Notes under the pieces: generated by a model
The model's input: only the letters and a program-made list of their open reading frames with translations
The model's database searches: none
What the model was told of the DNA's origin: nothing
Translations under genes and position numbers: made by a program
Assembly (NCBI GenBank): GCA_963696325.1
Contig: CAVOJV010000044.1
Span: forward strand, 49,194 to 113,193
Length of the DNA: 64,000 bases
Direction: 5' to 3'
From: CAVOJV01 sp963696325
Lineage (GTDB): Bacteria; Pseudomonadota; Gammaproteobacteria; Competibacterales; Competibacteraceae
Part shown: piece after piece, positions 53,776-63,500 of the stretch
Position numbering within the stretch: position 1 is the stretch's first letter
Layout of the letters: each line of letters starts with the position of its first letter

Positions 53776-54566
53776 TCGAGGCCTGTGGCGTTACGGTGAC
53801 CTTCAACCGAGGCACACCGTTGGAAAATCCGGTGCTGTGCGGGTTGGATCTTCAGATTCCGGAAGGGCAGTTCGTCACCGTCATCGGTAGCAACGGGGCC
53901 GGCAAGACCACCCTATTGAATGTGCTGGCTGGCGAGGTGACAGCAGAGGGGGGTGACATTCGTATCGATGGCCGGGCCGTGACCGGCTTGTCCACTCCCC
54001 AGCGAGCCGGCTTGGTGGCCAGAGTGTTTCAAGATCCTCTAGCGGGTACCTGCGGAGAACTGACCGTTCAGGAAAATCTGGCCCTGGCGGCGGTGCGAGG
54101 GGAGCGCCGTAGTCTGCGGCAGGCTCTGAAGCGGCAACGACGGGAAGCCTTTCGAGCCAGCCTGGCGCGCCTGGGTCTCGGTCTGGAGAACCGCTTGGAA
54201 GACCGGATGAGCATGCTCTCCGGGGGGCAGCGGCAGGCCGTAAGCCTGCTCATGGCAACCTTGCGGCCGATGAAGATCCTGCTTCTGGACGAACACACCG
54301 CCGCCTTGGACCCCAAGACCGCTGTGTTCGTGCTGTGCTTAACCCGGGACCTCATCGCCGAGCAGGGATTGACAGCCCTGATGGTAACTCACAGCATGCG
54401 CCAGGCGCTGGATGTGGGTGACCGTACCGTGATGATGCACCGTGGGCGCATCGCTTTTGACGTGGCGGGGGAATCGCGGGCCAGGCTGGATGTGCCGGAC
54501 TTGCTCAGGTTGTTCGAGGCGTCGCGGGGAGAGCAGTTGGCCGACGATGCATTGTTGCTGGGCTGA
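53772..54566 (+). CDS. ABC transporter ATP-binding protein, TrpZ type
   Basis: 264 residues. The ATG overlaps the permease stop. Walker A is GSNGAGKTT at about 39-47, the Q-loop is VFQDP, the signature is LSGGQRQAVSLLM near 150, Walker B is ILLLDEHTAALDP and the H-loop is VTHSM. All key residues are present. It powers the transporter encoded by the two genes upstream. Its stop lies four bases from the convergent thrH stop. Confidence 0.95.
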   Translation: MIEACGVTVTFNRGTPLENPVLCGLDLQIPEGQFVTVIGSNGAGKTTLLNVLAGEVTAEGGDIRIDGRAVTGLSTPQRAGLVARVFQDPLAGTCGELTVQENLALAAVRGERRSLRQALKRQRREAFRASLARLGLGLENRLEDRMSMLSGGQRQAVSLLMATLRPMKILLLDEHTAALDPKTAVFVLCLTRDLIAEQGLTALMVTHSMRQALDVGDRTVMMHRGRIAFDVAGESRARLDVPDLLRLFEASRGEQLADDALLLG

Positions 54567-54569
54567 TTC

Positions 54570-55181
54570 TCACAGCGCCCGCTGGCTGGCCTGCCGGAAA
54601 GCGGCGCGCAAGTCGTCGAAGGACCGGGCAACCGGGAACTGAGGGAATTCGTCGATGACGTTCTGCGGGGGGCGGAATAGGATACCGGCGTCCGCTTCCG
54701 CCAGCATCGTGATGTCGTTGTAGGAATCGCCCGTGGCGATTACCCGGAAGTTAAGCCCATGTAATGCCTGCACCGCGCGTCGCTTGGGATCGTTCTGGCG
54801 CAACCGGTAGTTTCTCACCCGGCCTTCGCTATCGACCTCCAGGTTATGGCACAGCAAGGTAGGCCAGCCGAGTTGACGCATCAGCGGGGCGGCAAACTCG
54901 TAAAAGGTGTCCGACAGAATGACTACCTGAAAGCGTTCCTTGAGCCAGTCCAGGAACTCGACGGCGCCCTCCAGCGGTCCCATCCCATCGATTACCGCCT
55001 GAATGTCGGTAAGCCGCAAATCATGCTGCTCCAGCAGGGCTAGCCGCTGCTTCATCAACACGTCGTAATCGGGGATATCGCGGGTCGTGACCCGCAAGGC
55101 CTCGATTCCCGTGCGCTCAGCAACGTTGATCCAGACTTCTGGGATTAACACCCCTTCCAGATCCAGGCACGCGATTTCCAT
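54570..55181 (-). CDS. thrH: ThrH phosphoserine phosphatase / phosphoserine:homoserine phosphotransferase
   Basis: 203 residues of HAD fold. The nucleophile motif is ACLDLEGVLIPEVW, with D7 and E9 (DLE instead of DxD), a mark of ThrH. Motif II is VVILSDTFYEF, the Lys motif is in QNDPKRRAVQAL, and motif III is ATGDSYNDITMLAEADAGIL. The enzyme removes phosphate from phosphoserine and can pass it to homoserine. Length is normal (about 205). Monocistronic and convergent with the ABC operon. Confidence 0.95.
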   Translation of the reverse strand: MEIACLDLEGVLIPEVWINVAERTGIEALRVTTRDIPDYDVLMKQRLALLEQHDLRLTDIQAVIDGMGPLEGAVEFLDWLKERFQVVILSDTFYEFAAPLMRQLGWPTLLCHNLEVDSEGRVRNYRLRQNDPKRRAVQALHGLNFRVIATGDSYNDITMLAEADAGILFRPPQNVIDEFPQFPVARSFDDLRAAFRQASQRAL

Positions 55182-55386
55182 AAAATACCCCCTGGGTACC
55201 CCGCCTGCTTACGGGCGACGATGGTTGTTGGATGGCGCAAACGGTATCTTGTTTAGGGAGGGTCCCGCAAGGTTGTACTTCACCCTCTCCAGCCTAGCCG
55301 GCCAAACCGGCCAGGACATGTTGCAGCCTTTAGCTGGTCGGGAGTCAGTGGAAGACTTATTGTGGAGCCAAAAGACGCGCCAAGCA

Positions 55387-56487
55387 TTAAGACTCTATTC
55401 GGTCCCGGCCTGCTTGCTTGGCCCGATAGAGCGCCCCATCCGCCCGTCGCAGCCAATGGCTCGCGTCATTTCTGGTGTCAAGTTCCGCAATTCCAACGGA
55501 GACGGTCAGGCTCAGGGTACGGTTTTCATGGTTTACGCGTATCGCTCGCACTGCCTGCAATAGCCGCTGTCCGAGCATTTTCGCAACCTCCAGGGAGGTC
55601 TCCTGAAGGATAATCACAAATTCCTCACCGCCGTAACGAGCTACGAAATCGGTCTTGCGCGGAAACATGCGAATGCAGCAATCGGCGAGTTGCTTCAGCA
55701 TCAAATCGCCTACGGGATGGCCGAAGTTATCGTTGATTTTCTTGAAGTGATCCGCATCCACCATAAACAGGCACGCTGGCTGTCCGGACAATTTATGCAG
55801 TTCAAAAGTGCGTATCAATTCCTGATCAAAGGCTTTGCGGTTGTAAAGCCGGGTCAAGGGGTCCAGTTCCATCTCGTGCCGGGCTTCAGTTAATTCCTCG
55901 CGCATGCTCTTGAGCTTGCCGCCCAACTCTTCCAACAGGTTGTTATGGCGCTGAGCACGCTCTTCCGCGATCTGGGTGATGGTATTGATTGCCCGCATCG
56001 TTTCCCGTTTGAGGGTTTCCAGCGGGGCATTGCCTTCGATCACTATTTTTAGGTGGTTGAGCATGGTTGTGATTTTGGCCTGTTCCTGCTGGTCTTCGGC
56101 AAATACTCTGCCCAGGGTTTGGATGAAATCCCCAATAACTTGGTGTATGTCCCTGAAGTTGCTGGTGACATAGGCGTGTTCCTGGTGCCGTAATTGAGTG
56201 ACGAACTCGCGTACTCCTTGCCAGTTGCGCTCGGCTTGCGAAGCATTCTCTTTATTGGCGGTCTGGTTTTCACTACCTGGATAAGGGGTGGCTATCAGGA
56301 TATGCCGTGCCCATTGTTCGCAGCGCTCATTGATCGTGGACGCGTCTATTCCGTCCAAATCGAAAGAGTATTTGCCGAGTATCCGCAACAATGCCCCGGC
56401 GGTGTCGAGCGCATCGTCAAGCACCGCGTCCTGTAAGATAACGTGTTGAGATTTTTCATCTTTAACGTTTTTTTTGTTCCTGAACAT
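55387..56487 (-). CDS. Diguanylate cyclase (GGDEF) with N-terminal helical domain
   Basis: 366 residues. Residues 1-195 are helical, with no membrane span, and finish in a coiled coil (NNLLEELGGKLKSMREELTE). The GGDEF domain (about 200-366) has LDPLTRLYNRKAFDQELIRT, a substrate-binding FKKINDNFGHPVGD, the active motif YGGEEF and the inhibitory I-site RKTD five residues before it. It should make c-di-GMP with product feedback. The sensing domain is not recognised. It is close to, but separate from, the kinase/phosphatase pair upstream. Confidence 0.94.
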   Translation of the reverse strand: MFRNKKNVKDEKSQHVILQDAVLDDALDTAGALLRILGKYSFDLDGIDASTINERCEQWARHILIATPYPGSENQTANKENASQAERNWQGVREFVTQLRHQEHAYVTSNFRDIHQVIGDFIQTLGRVFAEDQQEQAKITTMLNHLKIVIEGNAPLETLKRETMRAINTITQIAEERAQRHNNLLEELGGKLKSMREELTEARHEMELDPLTRLYNRKAFDQELIRTFELHKLSGQPACLFMVDADHFKKINDNFGHPVGDLMLKQLADCCIRMFPRKTDFVARYGGEEFVIILQETSLEVAKMLGQRLLQAVRAIRVNHENRTLSLTVSVGIAELDTRNDASHWLRRADGALYRAKQAGRDRIES

Positions 56488-56649
56488 AAGCCGGCCCTTG
56501 TCTGGTAGGCAGTATACCCACTGTTAACCTAATGTTAGTTCCTTAGCACCATACCCACCAACTTCCGGCGTTTCAATCTCTGTGGGTTTGATTTTCCAAA
56601 GTTTTGGTAATGGCGCAAGATACTCCACAGCTTTCTGTGGGGGGGTAGT

Positions 56650-58197
56650 TCATTTATCGTTCCAGCCACCGCCATAATAAAATCTTCTGCCTTCCAAGAA
56701 GCTGTTTTCATGGGGTTTCGAGTTGCCCGGTTTTGACTTCGCTCTTTGCTTGGAATTGACAATTGCAGGCTGAGGGGTGGTTGGCAGTATGGTCTCGGCA
56801 GTATTGCCAGGCACCGCTTGTTCTTCCCGGGGATCTGGGGGCGTGGTTACTACAGGGACGGACGGTTGTTCAAGGGAATCAGGCTCGGATTGCGGGGGAA
56901 CGGTTACCACGTCAGGCGGGGCTGGCTCAGCAAGAGTGGTTTTCGGGTCTTCCGGCGTCGAGGTATCGCTGCGCTGATGCTCTTCTGCGCGGGGCAGGGA
57001 GGCAGTGTCGGTGGCTGACTGCGCTGGTGCGGGCGAGGGTAGCGCGGTGGCTGTTTCGACGGGTTGTGGTTGGGAAGCGCCGTTGACGGGTTCACCGATT
57101 GCAACCGGCATATTGGGATCAGTATCGAAGTCGAGCAAGGGTTGCGAACCCCGCCAGTGGGCGACACCGACTAACGCGATACCAAGGAGGACAAGCAAGA
57201 CGACACTGCCCGAATATATCTTAAATCTGCTTGGTGCTAACAGGGCAGTTTTACGGGCCTGATATCCTGCCTGGAGATCCCTGGCTGGGAATGCTGGCGC
57301 GGAGGGGGTAAGAATACTCTGGATGCTGAAGCGGGTCTCGGGCAGCCCTCGTTGCCCGTTATTGATTTCAGTGGACGCAGGCATCGTCTCGAGAACGGCG
57401 TGCAGCGCAGCACGAAACGCCAGCGTGCTCTGAAAGCGGTCGGCCGGTGTTTTGGCAAGCGCGCGCAGCACCGCGGCTTCAAGCGCCTCAGGTAGATGCG
57501 GGATCAATTGGCGGAGTGGTTGCGGCGGCTCTTCCACCTGCGACTTGAGCAGATCGTAGTCGCTGTCCCTTTCAAAGGGGATGCGGCCCGTCAACATTTC
57601 GTATAGCACCACGCCCAGCGAATAGAGATCGGAGCGAGCGTCTATATCCAACCCCCGAATCTGTTCGGGCGACAGGTATTCCAGAGTTCCGAACAACTGG
57701 CCGGTGTTGGTCAGACGGGTTTTTTCCAGGATGCGGGCAATGCCAAAGTCCATCAGCTTCAGAGTGCCGGTCTTGGTGAGCATGAGGTTGGCGGGCTTGA
57801 TGTCGCGGTGAATCACCCCCAACTGGTGCGCTTGTTCCAATCCGGCCAGGGCTTGGCAAGTCAGCGCCACCGCGTCTTGCCAAGGTATTGCGCCATGCCG
57901 CGCAATCAGCTTGTCCAGGGTTTCTCCGTGGACGAACTCCAGCGCCATGAAAAGCTGGTCCTGGTGCTGAAAAAAATTATAGAGCGTGACGACATTGGGA
58001 TGGTTGAGTTTGGCAAGCGCCAAGGCTTCCGTGCGAAAGCGCTCAAGGATGTCCTGGCGCTTGGCTAGGTCAGGACGCAACGACTTGATGGCGACCTCGC
58101 GTTCCAACATCATGTCGAGGCCCTTGAAGACCTCACCCATGCCGCCTTCACCGATTTTCTGCAGGATTTTATAGTTGCCGATGACTGCTGCAATCAT
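56650..58197 (-). CDS. PknB-like serine/threonine kinase with one membrane span
   Basis: 515 residues. The kinase domain (about 8-270) is complete: GEGGMGEV glycine loop at 16-23, K38 in VAIK, HRDIKPANL at 130-138, MDFG at 149-152 and an APE-like SPEQ. A juxtamembrane region leads to one hydrophobic span at about 328-348 (GSVVLLVLLGIALVGVAHW). A Pro/Thr/Ser-rich outer tail of about 165 residues ends in an FLEGRRFYYGGGW motif. The ATG overlaps the stop of the PP2C gene (ATGA), so kinase and phosphatase are made together. It contrasts with the degenerate kinase at 17590-18474. Confidence 0.94.
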   Translation of the reverse strand: MIAAVIGNYKILQKIGEGGMGEVFKGLDMMLEREVAIKSLRPDLAKRQDILERFRTEALALAKLNHPNVVTLYNFFQHQDQLFMALEFVHGETLDKLIARHGAIPWQDAVALTCQALAGLEQAHQLGVIHRDIKPANLMLTKTGTLKLMDFGIARILEKTRLTNTGQLFGTLEYLSPEQIRGLDIDARSDLYSLGVVLYEMLTGRIPFERDSDYDLLKSQVEEPPQPLRQLIPHLPEALEAAVLRALAKTPADRFQSTLAFRAALHAVLETMPASTEINNGQRGLPETRFSIQSILTPSAPAFPARDLQAGYQARKTALLAPSRFKIYSGSVVLLVLLGIALVGVAHWRGSQPLLDFDTDPNMPVAIGEPVNGASQPQPVETATALPSPAPAQSATDTASLPRAEEHQRSDTSTPEDPKTTLAEPAPPDVVTVPPQSEPDSLEQPSVPVVTTPPDPREEQAVPGNTAETILPTTPQPAIVNSKQRAKSKPGNSKPHENSFLEGRRFYYGGGWNDK

Positions 58198-59093
58198 CCT
58201 GGAGGTGCCTGCGATTCTCGAGTATCCGGCGTTTTCTTGACTGCCTTATCGACAGTTTGGATGGCAAGTATGCCTACGGAAATGTTGTCGTATCCCCCGC
58301 GTTGCTTGGCAAGGGCAATGAGTTGGTTGCAGGCTGCGTGAGGAGCATTGGCCATTACCATCTCCTGTATTTCGCTGTCGTCAACCAAATCGTAAAGTCC
58401 ATCCGAGCATAAAATAAAGTAATCGCCCAATTCTACAGGCAGTGGGTTTTGAGAAGTGGACAGCGCAATGTCGGGGCGTGTTCCCAGCGCGCGCAAGATG
58501 ATGTTTTTCTGGGGATGGTGGCGGGCCTCTTTGGCAGTGATCAAGCCATTTTTAAGCATTTCCATGACCAGGGTATGGTCCTGGGTGAGCAAGGTAAGCG
58601 CGGCGTCTCTCAGTCGGTACAAGCGGCTGTCGCCGACATGGGCGAAACAAGCCTGGCGGTTTTTCAAAATCAAGGCCGTGGCCGTGGTGCCCATGCCGTG
58701 GAGATGGCGCGCTGCATGGGACGCCTGGTAAATCGCTTGATTGGCGTCGTTGAATGACTGTCTCAGGCCCTTGATCGGGTTGTCCCATTGCTGTTGATAG
58801 TAACTTCGCCTGATGATATCGACCGCCATCTGGCTGGCCACTTCACCGGCTTGATGGCCGCCCATGCCATCCGCCACAATCGCCAGCAGTTCCTTGTCAT
58901 CGAGTTGAGCAGCGTCGGCTGGCGTAATGCACAGAATGGAGTCCTCGTTATGCTCGCGGAGGCAGCCCACATCCGTCAAAAAGCACGCTTCGACCGTATA
59001 ACGGACAGGTTTTGCCTCGGCAAAAGAGGGGTTATTCATGTCCTTTTTTCCCAAGGCGGTAACTAAATTGATCACCGATTTCATCAATTTCAA
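58194..59093 (-). CDS. PP2C-type serine/threonine phosphatase (PstP/PppA-like)
   Basis: 299 residues; the core starts near residue 30 after a poorly conserved N-terminus, so ATG 59038 is an alternative start. Metal-site motifs are DVGCLREHNEDSI, VADGMGGHQAGEVASQMAVD, FAHVGDSRLYRL, FILCSDGLYDLV and GGYDNISVGIL. It would reverse phosphorylation by the kinase encoded directly downstream. Such pairs often control cell envelope or secretion functions; no target gene is nearby. Confidence 0.94.
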   Translation of the reverse strand: MKLMKSVINLVTALGKKDMNNPSFAEAKPVRYTVEACFLTDVGCLREHNEDSILCITPADAAQLDDKELLAIVADGMGGHQAGEVASQMAVDIIRRSYYQQQWDNPIKGLRQSFNDANQAIYQASHAARHLHGMGTTATALILKNRQACFAHVGDSRLYRLRDAALTLLTQDHTLVMEMLKNGLITAKEARHHPQKNIILRALGTRPDIALSTSQNPLPVELGDYFILCSDGLYDLVDDSEIQEMVMANAPHAACNQLIALAKQRGGYDNISVGILAIQTVDKAVKKTPDTRESQAPPG

Positions 59094-59435
59094 ATTGTGT
59101 GACCTTGTTTAAGTATTCCATGCGTTTTAGCACTGGCTCAACCTTCTTGCCAACGGGATATGCGGTAAAGTTCGGTATGCCTGATAACTATGCGGTCCAT
59201 TATCTTCCCTCTGGTATTTTGGGGTTACGCAAACTGTCTGGTCTGGCGGCTATAGGTGGCCCACGCTGGTCTATAGCCGAAGTATATGGGGCTTGGAGGT
59301 GAAAAGCGTCATAATGTTGCCGGGTCTGGTTCCGGCGGCCATCATCAGCTTATCGATTGACTGCCCGCGCAAGCTGAAAATAGCCTCTAATACATTGGAT
59401 TTTAAACTGAACACGGCTTAGATAGGTTCTCCAAA
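59094..59435. other. Divergent promoter region, no firm gene
   Basis: 342 bases between the divergent PP2C and polysaccharide operons. A 67-codon plus-strand frame (59099-59302) lacks a ribosome-binding site and recognisable features, so it is not called. Promoters for both operons should lie here. Confidence 0.5.
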
Positions 59436-60452
59436 ATGCAAGGCGGCTACGCTGAAGGCTCGGTCCTGGTGACTGGCGCAACGGGTTTTATCGGGCGTCA
59501 TCTGGTTGCCGCGCTGCTTGGGCAGAGGGCGCGGGTGCGGGTTTTGCTGCGGGCAGGCGCGCCGCTTCCACCTGCCTGGGCAGACAACGTGGAAGTCTGC
59601 CGCGGCGATCTGGAAACTCCTCAAAGTTTGCTCGGGGCCTGTCAGGGGGTTGCCAGCGTATTCCATGCGGCGGGGTTTGCGCATGCGCGGGCGGACAACG
59701 CCTCCCTGGTCGCGGAACTGCACTGGCGGGTAAATGCCGAAGGGACCCGCCATCTGGCGGAAGCCGCTGCCGAGGCCGGCGTGAAACGGCTGGTGTTCCT
59801 GAGCAGCGTCAAGGCCATGGGGGAGGGCGGCCAACGCTGCCTCGACGAGGACTGGCCGGCCCCGCCGGAGACGCCTTATGGCAAGGCTAAACGGGCCGCG
59901 GAGCGGTGGGTTGTTGAAGCTGGCCAGCAGCATGGCATGCAGGTGGTCAATCTGCGCTTGGCGATGGTGTATGGTCCGGGCGGCAAGGGCAATCTGGAGC
60001 GCATGGTAGCCGGTATCCGCCATGGCTGGTTTCCGCCGCTGCCCGAGGTGGGCAATCGCCGTTCCATGGTGCATGTGGACGATGTGGTGCAAGCGGTGCT
60101 GCGCGCCGCCGCCGATCCCGTCGCCAATCTGAAAACCTACCTCGTGACGGATGGCCAAACCTATTCCAGCCGGCAGATCTATGATCTGGTCCGTAGCGCA
60201 CTCGGGATGCGGGCAACCAGATGGGCGGTTCCAGAAAATATCTTGCGCGCCGCCGCCCAGTTGAGCGATAGGCTCGGCCGGGTGCTAGGCAACTCCAGCG
60301 GCCTCAATGGCGAGGCATTGGATAAACTGTTGGGTTGGGCCTGTTATCGCTCGGATAGAATACAGCGTGAACTGGGCTATCGGCCCCGCAGAACGCTGGC
60401 CGATAGCCTGCCGGAGATCGTGCAAGCAACAACATCAGGCGTGGGCAGATGA
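59436..60452 (+). CDS. NAD-dependent nucleoside-diphosphate-sugar epimerase/reductase
   Basis: 338 residues, extended SDR. LVTGATGFIGRHLVAALLGQ binds the cofactor near 11-30, VFLSSVKAMGEGG gives the Ser, and PYGKAKRAAERWV gives Tyr-xxx-Lys near 147-151. NLRLAMVYGPGGKGNLERM and MVHVDDVVQAVLRA are typical of 4-epimerase/reductase members that act on UDP-GlcNAc-4-keto-sugars next to WbpL-like transferases. The ATG overlaps nothing upstream; the stop overlaps the next start (ATGA). Confidence 0.88.
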   Translation: MQGGYAEGSVLVTGATGFIGRHLVAALLGQRARVRVLLRAGAPLPPAWADNVEVCRGDLETPQSLLGACQGVASVFHAAGFAHARADNASLVAELHWRVNAEGTRHLAEAAAEAGVKRLVFLSSVKAMGEGGQRCLDEDWPAPPETPYGKAKRAAERWVVEAGQQHGMQVVNLRLAMVYGPGGKGNLERMVAGIRHGWFPPLPEVGNRRSMVHVDDVVQAVLRAAADPVANLKTYLVTDGQTYSSRQIYDLVRSALGMRATRWAVPENILRAAAQLSDRLGRVLGNSSGLNGEALDKLLGWACYRSDRIQRELGYRPRRTLADSLPEIVQATTSGVGR

Positions 60453-61471
60453 TGACGATGACGGTACTGGCCACGGTGGTCGCCCTGGCGGTGGCGGCAA
60501 GCCTTACCTGGCGGTTTTGTCAACCGGTCTCTCGGTTTCATATTCTCGATTACCCCAATGAACGTTCCCTGCATGCGCGGCCAATTCCGCGTAGCGGAGG
60601 GGTCGCCGTCCTCGCTGGTATCGCGGCCGGTGGCATGGTTCTATGCCCTGCTTATCCGCGGCTTGTTTTATTACTATTAGCCGCCCTGCCGGTGGCCGTG
60701 ATTTCTTTCCTGGATGATCGCTTCGGTGTGAATCAGGGCGTACGCATGGTCGTGCATTTTTTAGCGGCTGCCCTGTTGCTCGGGCTGGGTTATCTGCCAA
60801 CGGTCATTGAATTGCCCGGTTTAACCTGGACACCGCTGCCCGTCGTGGCGGTCCCGGTGATGCTGGTCGTCGTGGTTTGGATGATCAATCTTTACAATTT
60901 CATGGATGGCATGGATGGTTTTGCCGGCGGAATGGCGGTGATTGGCTTTGCAACCTTCGCTATCCTCGGCTGGCGGGATGCCCTGTTCGCTGGCGCCAGT
61001 TTGCTGGTGGCCGGGGCCAGCGCGGGTTTTCTGCTTTTCAATGTTCCGCCAGCCAGGATTTTTCTGGGCGACACCGGCTCCTCCACGCTGGGGTTTCTGG
61101 CGGCTGCCTTTAGTTTGTGGGGAGCCCGCGATGGCCTGTTTCCGCTCTGGCTGGCTATACTGGTTTTCTCGCCGTTTATCGTCGATGCCACAATCACCCT
61201 GGGACGCCGCTTGCAGCGGGGCGAGAAGATCTGGCTGCCGCATAAGACCCATTATTACCAGCGGCTGGTGCAACTGGGCTGGGGACACCGTGGTACGCTG
61301 CTGGCAGAATATGGTTTGATGTTGGCGTGCAGCTTGTCGGCGTTAATGGCTATGCGCTTGGCAGCCATTGCCCAAGTCGGCTTGCTGGCGGTCTGGCTGT
61401 TTGTTTATGCCTGCCTGCTGGCGGGCGTCGGGCGCCTCGAGCGGCGTTCGGCAAACGCGGAGATTTCATGA
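60449..61471 (+). CDS. Undecaprenyl-phosphate sugar-1-phosphate transferase (WecA/WbpL/MraY family)
   Basis: 340 residues with about ten hydrophobic segments. Family motifs: SLHARPIPRSGGVAVL near 35-50, SFLDDRFGVNQGVRM (Asp pair), NLYNFMDGMDGFAGGMAVIG (catalytic DGMDG), RIFLGDTGSSTLGFL, and the substrate-loop HKTHYYQRLV. It would load the first sugar phosphate on undecaprenyl phosphate to start O-antigen or capsule repeat units. It overlaps both neighbours by four bases, so the three genes form one translationally coupled operon. Confidence 0.93.
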   Translation: MMTMTVLATVVALAVAASLTWRFCQPVSRFHILDYPNERSLHARPIPRSGGVAVLAGIAAGGMVLCPAYPRLVLLLLAALPVAVISFLDDRFGVNQGVRMVVHFLAAALLLGLGYLPTVIELPGLTWTPLPVVAVPVMLVVVVWMINLYNFMDGMDGFAGGMAVIGFATFAILGWRDALFAGASLLVAGASAGFLLFNVPPARIFLGDTGSSTLGFLAAAFSLWGARDGLFPLWLAILVFSPFIVDATITLGRRLQRGEKIWLPHKTHYYQRLVQLGWGHRGTLLAEYGLMLACSLSALMAMRLAAIAQVGLLAVWLFVYACLLAGVGRLERRSANAEIS

Positions 61472-63342
61472 AAAAACTTTTCTATCGTTTGCGCAACCGC
61501 ACGGCGGCCTTCATGCACGATCTGCTGATGGTTCCCATCGCCTGGTTTGGCGCATTCTGGTTGCGGTTCAATCTGGAAACCATTCCCGAGCCGTTCTGGG
61601 GGCGTGCACTGGCCTTGCTTCCTCTGATCCTGGCGATTCACGCCGCCATGTTTTTGTATTTTGGCCTGTACAGAGGGGTGTGGCGATTCGCCTCGATGCC
61701 CGACTTCATGCGCATCCTGAAAGCGGTGCTGGTGGCGATTGCCGTTTGCGTGGTCGTGGTCTTCGCGCTCACCCACATGGAACAGGTGCCACGGTCGGCC
61801 TTCGTTCTGCATGGATTATTGTTGCTGATACTGCTGGGTGCCCCACGGTTCTTCTATCGCTGGGTCAAGGACCACAAGCTGTATTACAAACCCGGCTCCA
61901 GGGTGCTGATCGTGGGGGCCGGTACGGCCGGCGAGATATTGGCCAGGGATTTATTGCAGGATCCGTCCGGGGATTACCGGCCGGTGGCCTTCGTCGACGA
62001 TGATATCCGGCGTGTCGGTACCGAGGTGCGTGGCATCCGGGTGGTTTCCCATTGTGATCAGCTTCCCGACATGGTCACCCGCCATGGCATTGACCTGATA
62101 TTCATCGCCCTTCCCGACGCCTCCACCGAGACCATGCGCCGCATCGTCGGCTACTGCGAAGCCGGCGGCAAGCCCTTTCGAACCTTACCTCGCTTGCGGG
62201 ATTTCTTGTCGGGGCATGCAATCGTGCAGGAATTGCGGGCGGTGTCCATCGAGGACTTGCTCGGCCGCGAGTCAGTCTCTCTGGATGTGCAGACGATTCG
62301 CCGGGAACTGGCCGGCCAGACCGTATTGATTAGCGGTGGCGGAGGTTCCATCGGCTCGGAACTGTGCCGGCAGGTTGCCGGCTTCGCGCCAGCCTCTTTG
62401 ATCATTCTGGAGCACAGCGAATTCAATCTTTATCAGATCGACAGGGAGTTGCGCGAACGGTTTCCCGGGTTGGTGTTGCACGCGCATCTGGGCGATGTCT
62501 GTGACGAGGCTGCCGTCAACCGCTTGCTGGCCATGCATCGGCCCGGGGTGGTCCTGCATGCGGCGGCTTACAAGCATGTGCCTTTGCTGGAATACCAGGC
62601 GCGCGAGGCAATCCGCAACAATGTATTTGGCACCATCACTCTCGCCGAGGCCGCCGATCGTCACGGGTGCCAGGTCTTCGTGTTGATTTCCACCGATAAG
62701 GCCGTCAATCCCAGCAACATCATGGGCGCCAGCAAGCGGCTGGCGGAGCTGTACTGCCAGAATTTCCAGCGCCGCTCGGCAGCCCGTTTCGTCACTGTCC
62801 GCTTCGGCAACGTACTGGGCTCGGCCGGCAGCGTGGTGCCGCTGTTCCAGCAACAGATTGAGGCGGGAGGACCTGTCACCGTCACCCATCCCAAGGTCTC
62901 CCGCTATTTCATGACCATTCCCGAGGCCAGTCAGTTGATCCTCCAGGCGGGGGCGGTGGGCGAGGGCAGCGAAATCTATGTGCTGGATATGGGAACGCCC
63001 ATCAATATCCGCTATCTCGCCGAGCAGATGATTTTGTTGAGCGGCAAGACGCCTGGCAAGGATATCGCCATTGCATTTACCGGCCTGCGACCCGGCGAAA
63101 AACTGTCCGAGGAATTGTTTTACGAAGTGGAGTCTCTGTTGCCGACGCCCTATCCAAAGCTGTTCCTGGCCCAGCACGGGGAGGTGGACTGGCCACGCTT
63201 CGCCAGCTCCCTCGACGCCCTGCGAAGGTCCTGCGATGAGTATGACGAACAACGCATCAAGACCTTGATCGCGGATCTGGTTCCAGGAATGCAGGCCGGT
63301 CCCGAAGCCGAGCCATCCCCGCTCAAGTCAGCTCACGGTTAG
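61468..63342 (+). CDS. WbpM/FlaA1-family NDP-sugar 4,6-dehydratase
   Basis: 624 residues from ATG 61468, which overlaps the upstream stop; the frame is open further back but that part lies in the previous gene. Four membrane helices occupy about 1-130. A CoA-like Rossmann domain begins RVLIVGAGTAGEILARDLLQ, and the catalytic domain begins VLISGGGGSIGSELCRQ near 290. The active site is of the long-form type, with STDKAVNPSNIMGASKR: Met takes the place of the usual Tyr in the S-M-K set, as in WbpM. It converts UDP-GlcNAc to the 4-keto-6-deoxy sugar for surface polysaccharide. Intact. Confidence 0.94.
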   Translation: MKKLFYRLRNRTAAFMHDLLMVPIAWFGAFWLRFNLETIPEPFWGRALALLPLILAIHAAMFLYFGLYRGVWRFASMPDFMRILKAVLVAIAVCVVVVFALTHMEQVPRSAFVLHGLLLLILLGAPRFFYRWVKDHKLYYKPGSRVLIVGAGTAGEILARDLLQDPSGDYRPVAFVDDDIRRVGTEVRGIRVVSHCDQLPDMVTRHGIDLIFIALPDASTETMRRIVGYCEAGGKPFRTLPRLRDFLSGHAIVQELRAVSIEDLLGRESVSLDVQTIRRELAGQTVLISGGGGSIGSELCRQVAGFAPASLIILEHSEFNLYQIDRELRERFPGLVLHAHLGDVCDEAAVNRLLAMHRPGVVLHAAAYKHVPLLEYQAREAIRNNVFGTITLAEAADRHGCQVFVLISTDKAVNPSNIMGASKRLAELYCQNFQRRSAARFVTVRFGNVLGSAGSVVPLFQQQIEAGGPVTVTHPKVSRYFMTIPEASQLILQAGAVGEGSEIYVLDMGTPINIRYLAEQMILLSGKTPGKDIAIAFTGLRPGEKLSEELFYEVESLLPTPYPKLFLAQHGEVDWPRFASSLDALRRSCDEYDEQRIKTLIADLVPGMQAGPEAEPSPLKSAHG

Positions 63343-63365
63343 GATTCTATGGAATTTAACCTCCG

Positions 63366-63479
63366 AACGGTTCGACCCAAAAGTTTATCGCCCAGCGTTA
63401 TCACCCGACCGAGGCGAATCTGCACCACTGGCTCAAGAAGCACGGGTTGAAGGTAGCCAAAGCCGACACGCGGGTTTAA
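63366..63479 (+). pseudogene. Orphan C-terminal fragment, family unknown
   Basis: A 37-codon open tail with no start reads STQKFIAQRYHPTEANLHHW followed by LKKHGLKVAKADTRV and a stop. It looks like the end of a helix-turn-helix or DNA-binding protein, but the family is not clear. It lies between the dehydratase and the DUF6398 gene. Confidence 0.4.
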
Positions 63480-63500
63480 GAATCAACGAGAGGACACAGA

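Noticed and set aside
59099..59302. 67-codon frame between divergent operons
   Set aside because: No ribosome-binding site or family feature, and it lies in a likely divergent promoter region.
61327..61467. Upstream extension of the dehydratase gene
   Set aside because: It lies inside the preceding transferase gene in another frame; the ATGA overlap at 61468 is the natural start.
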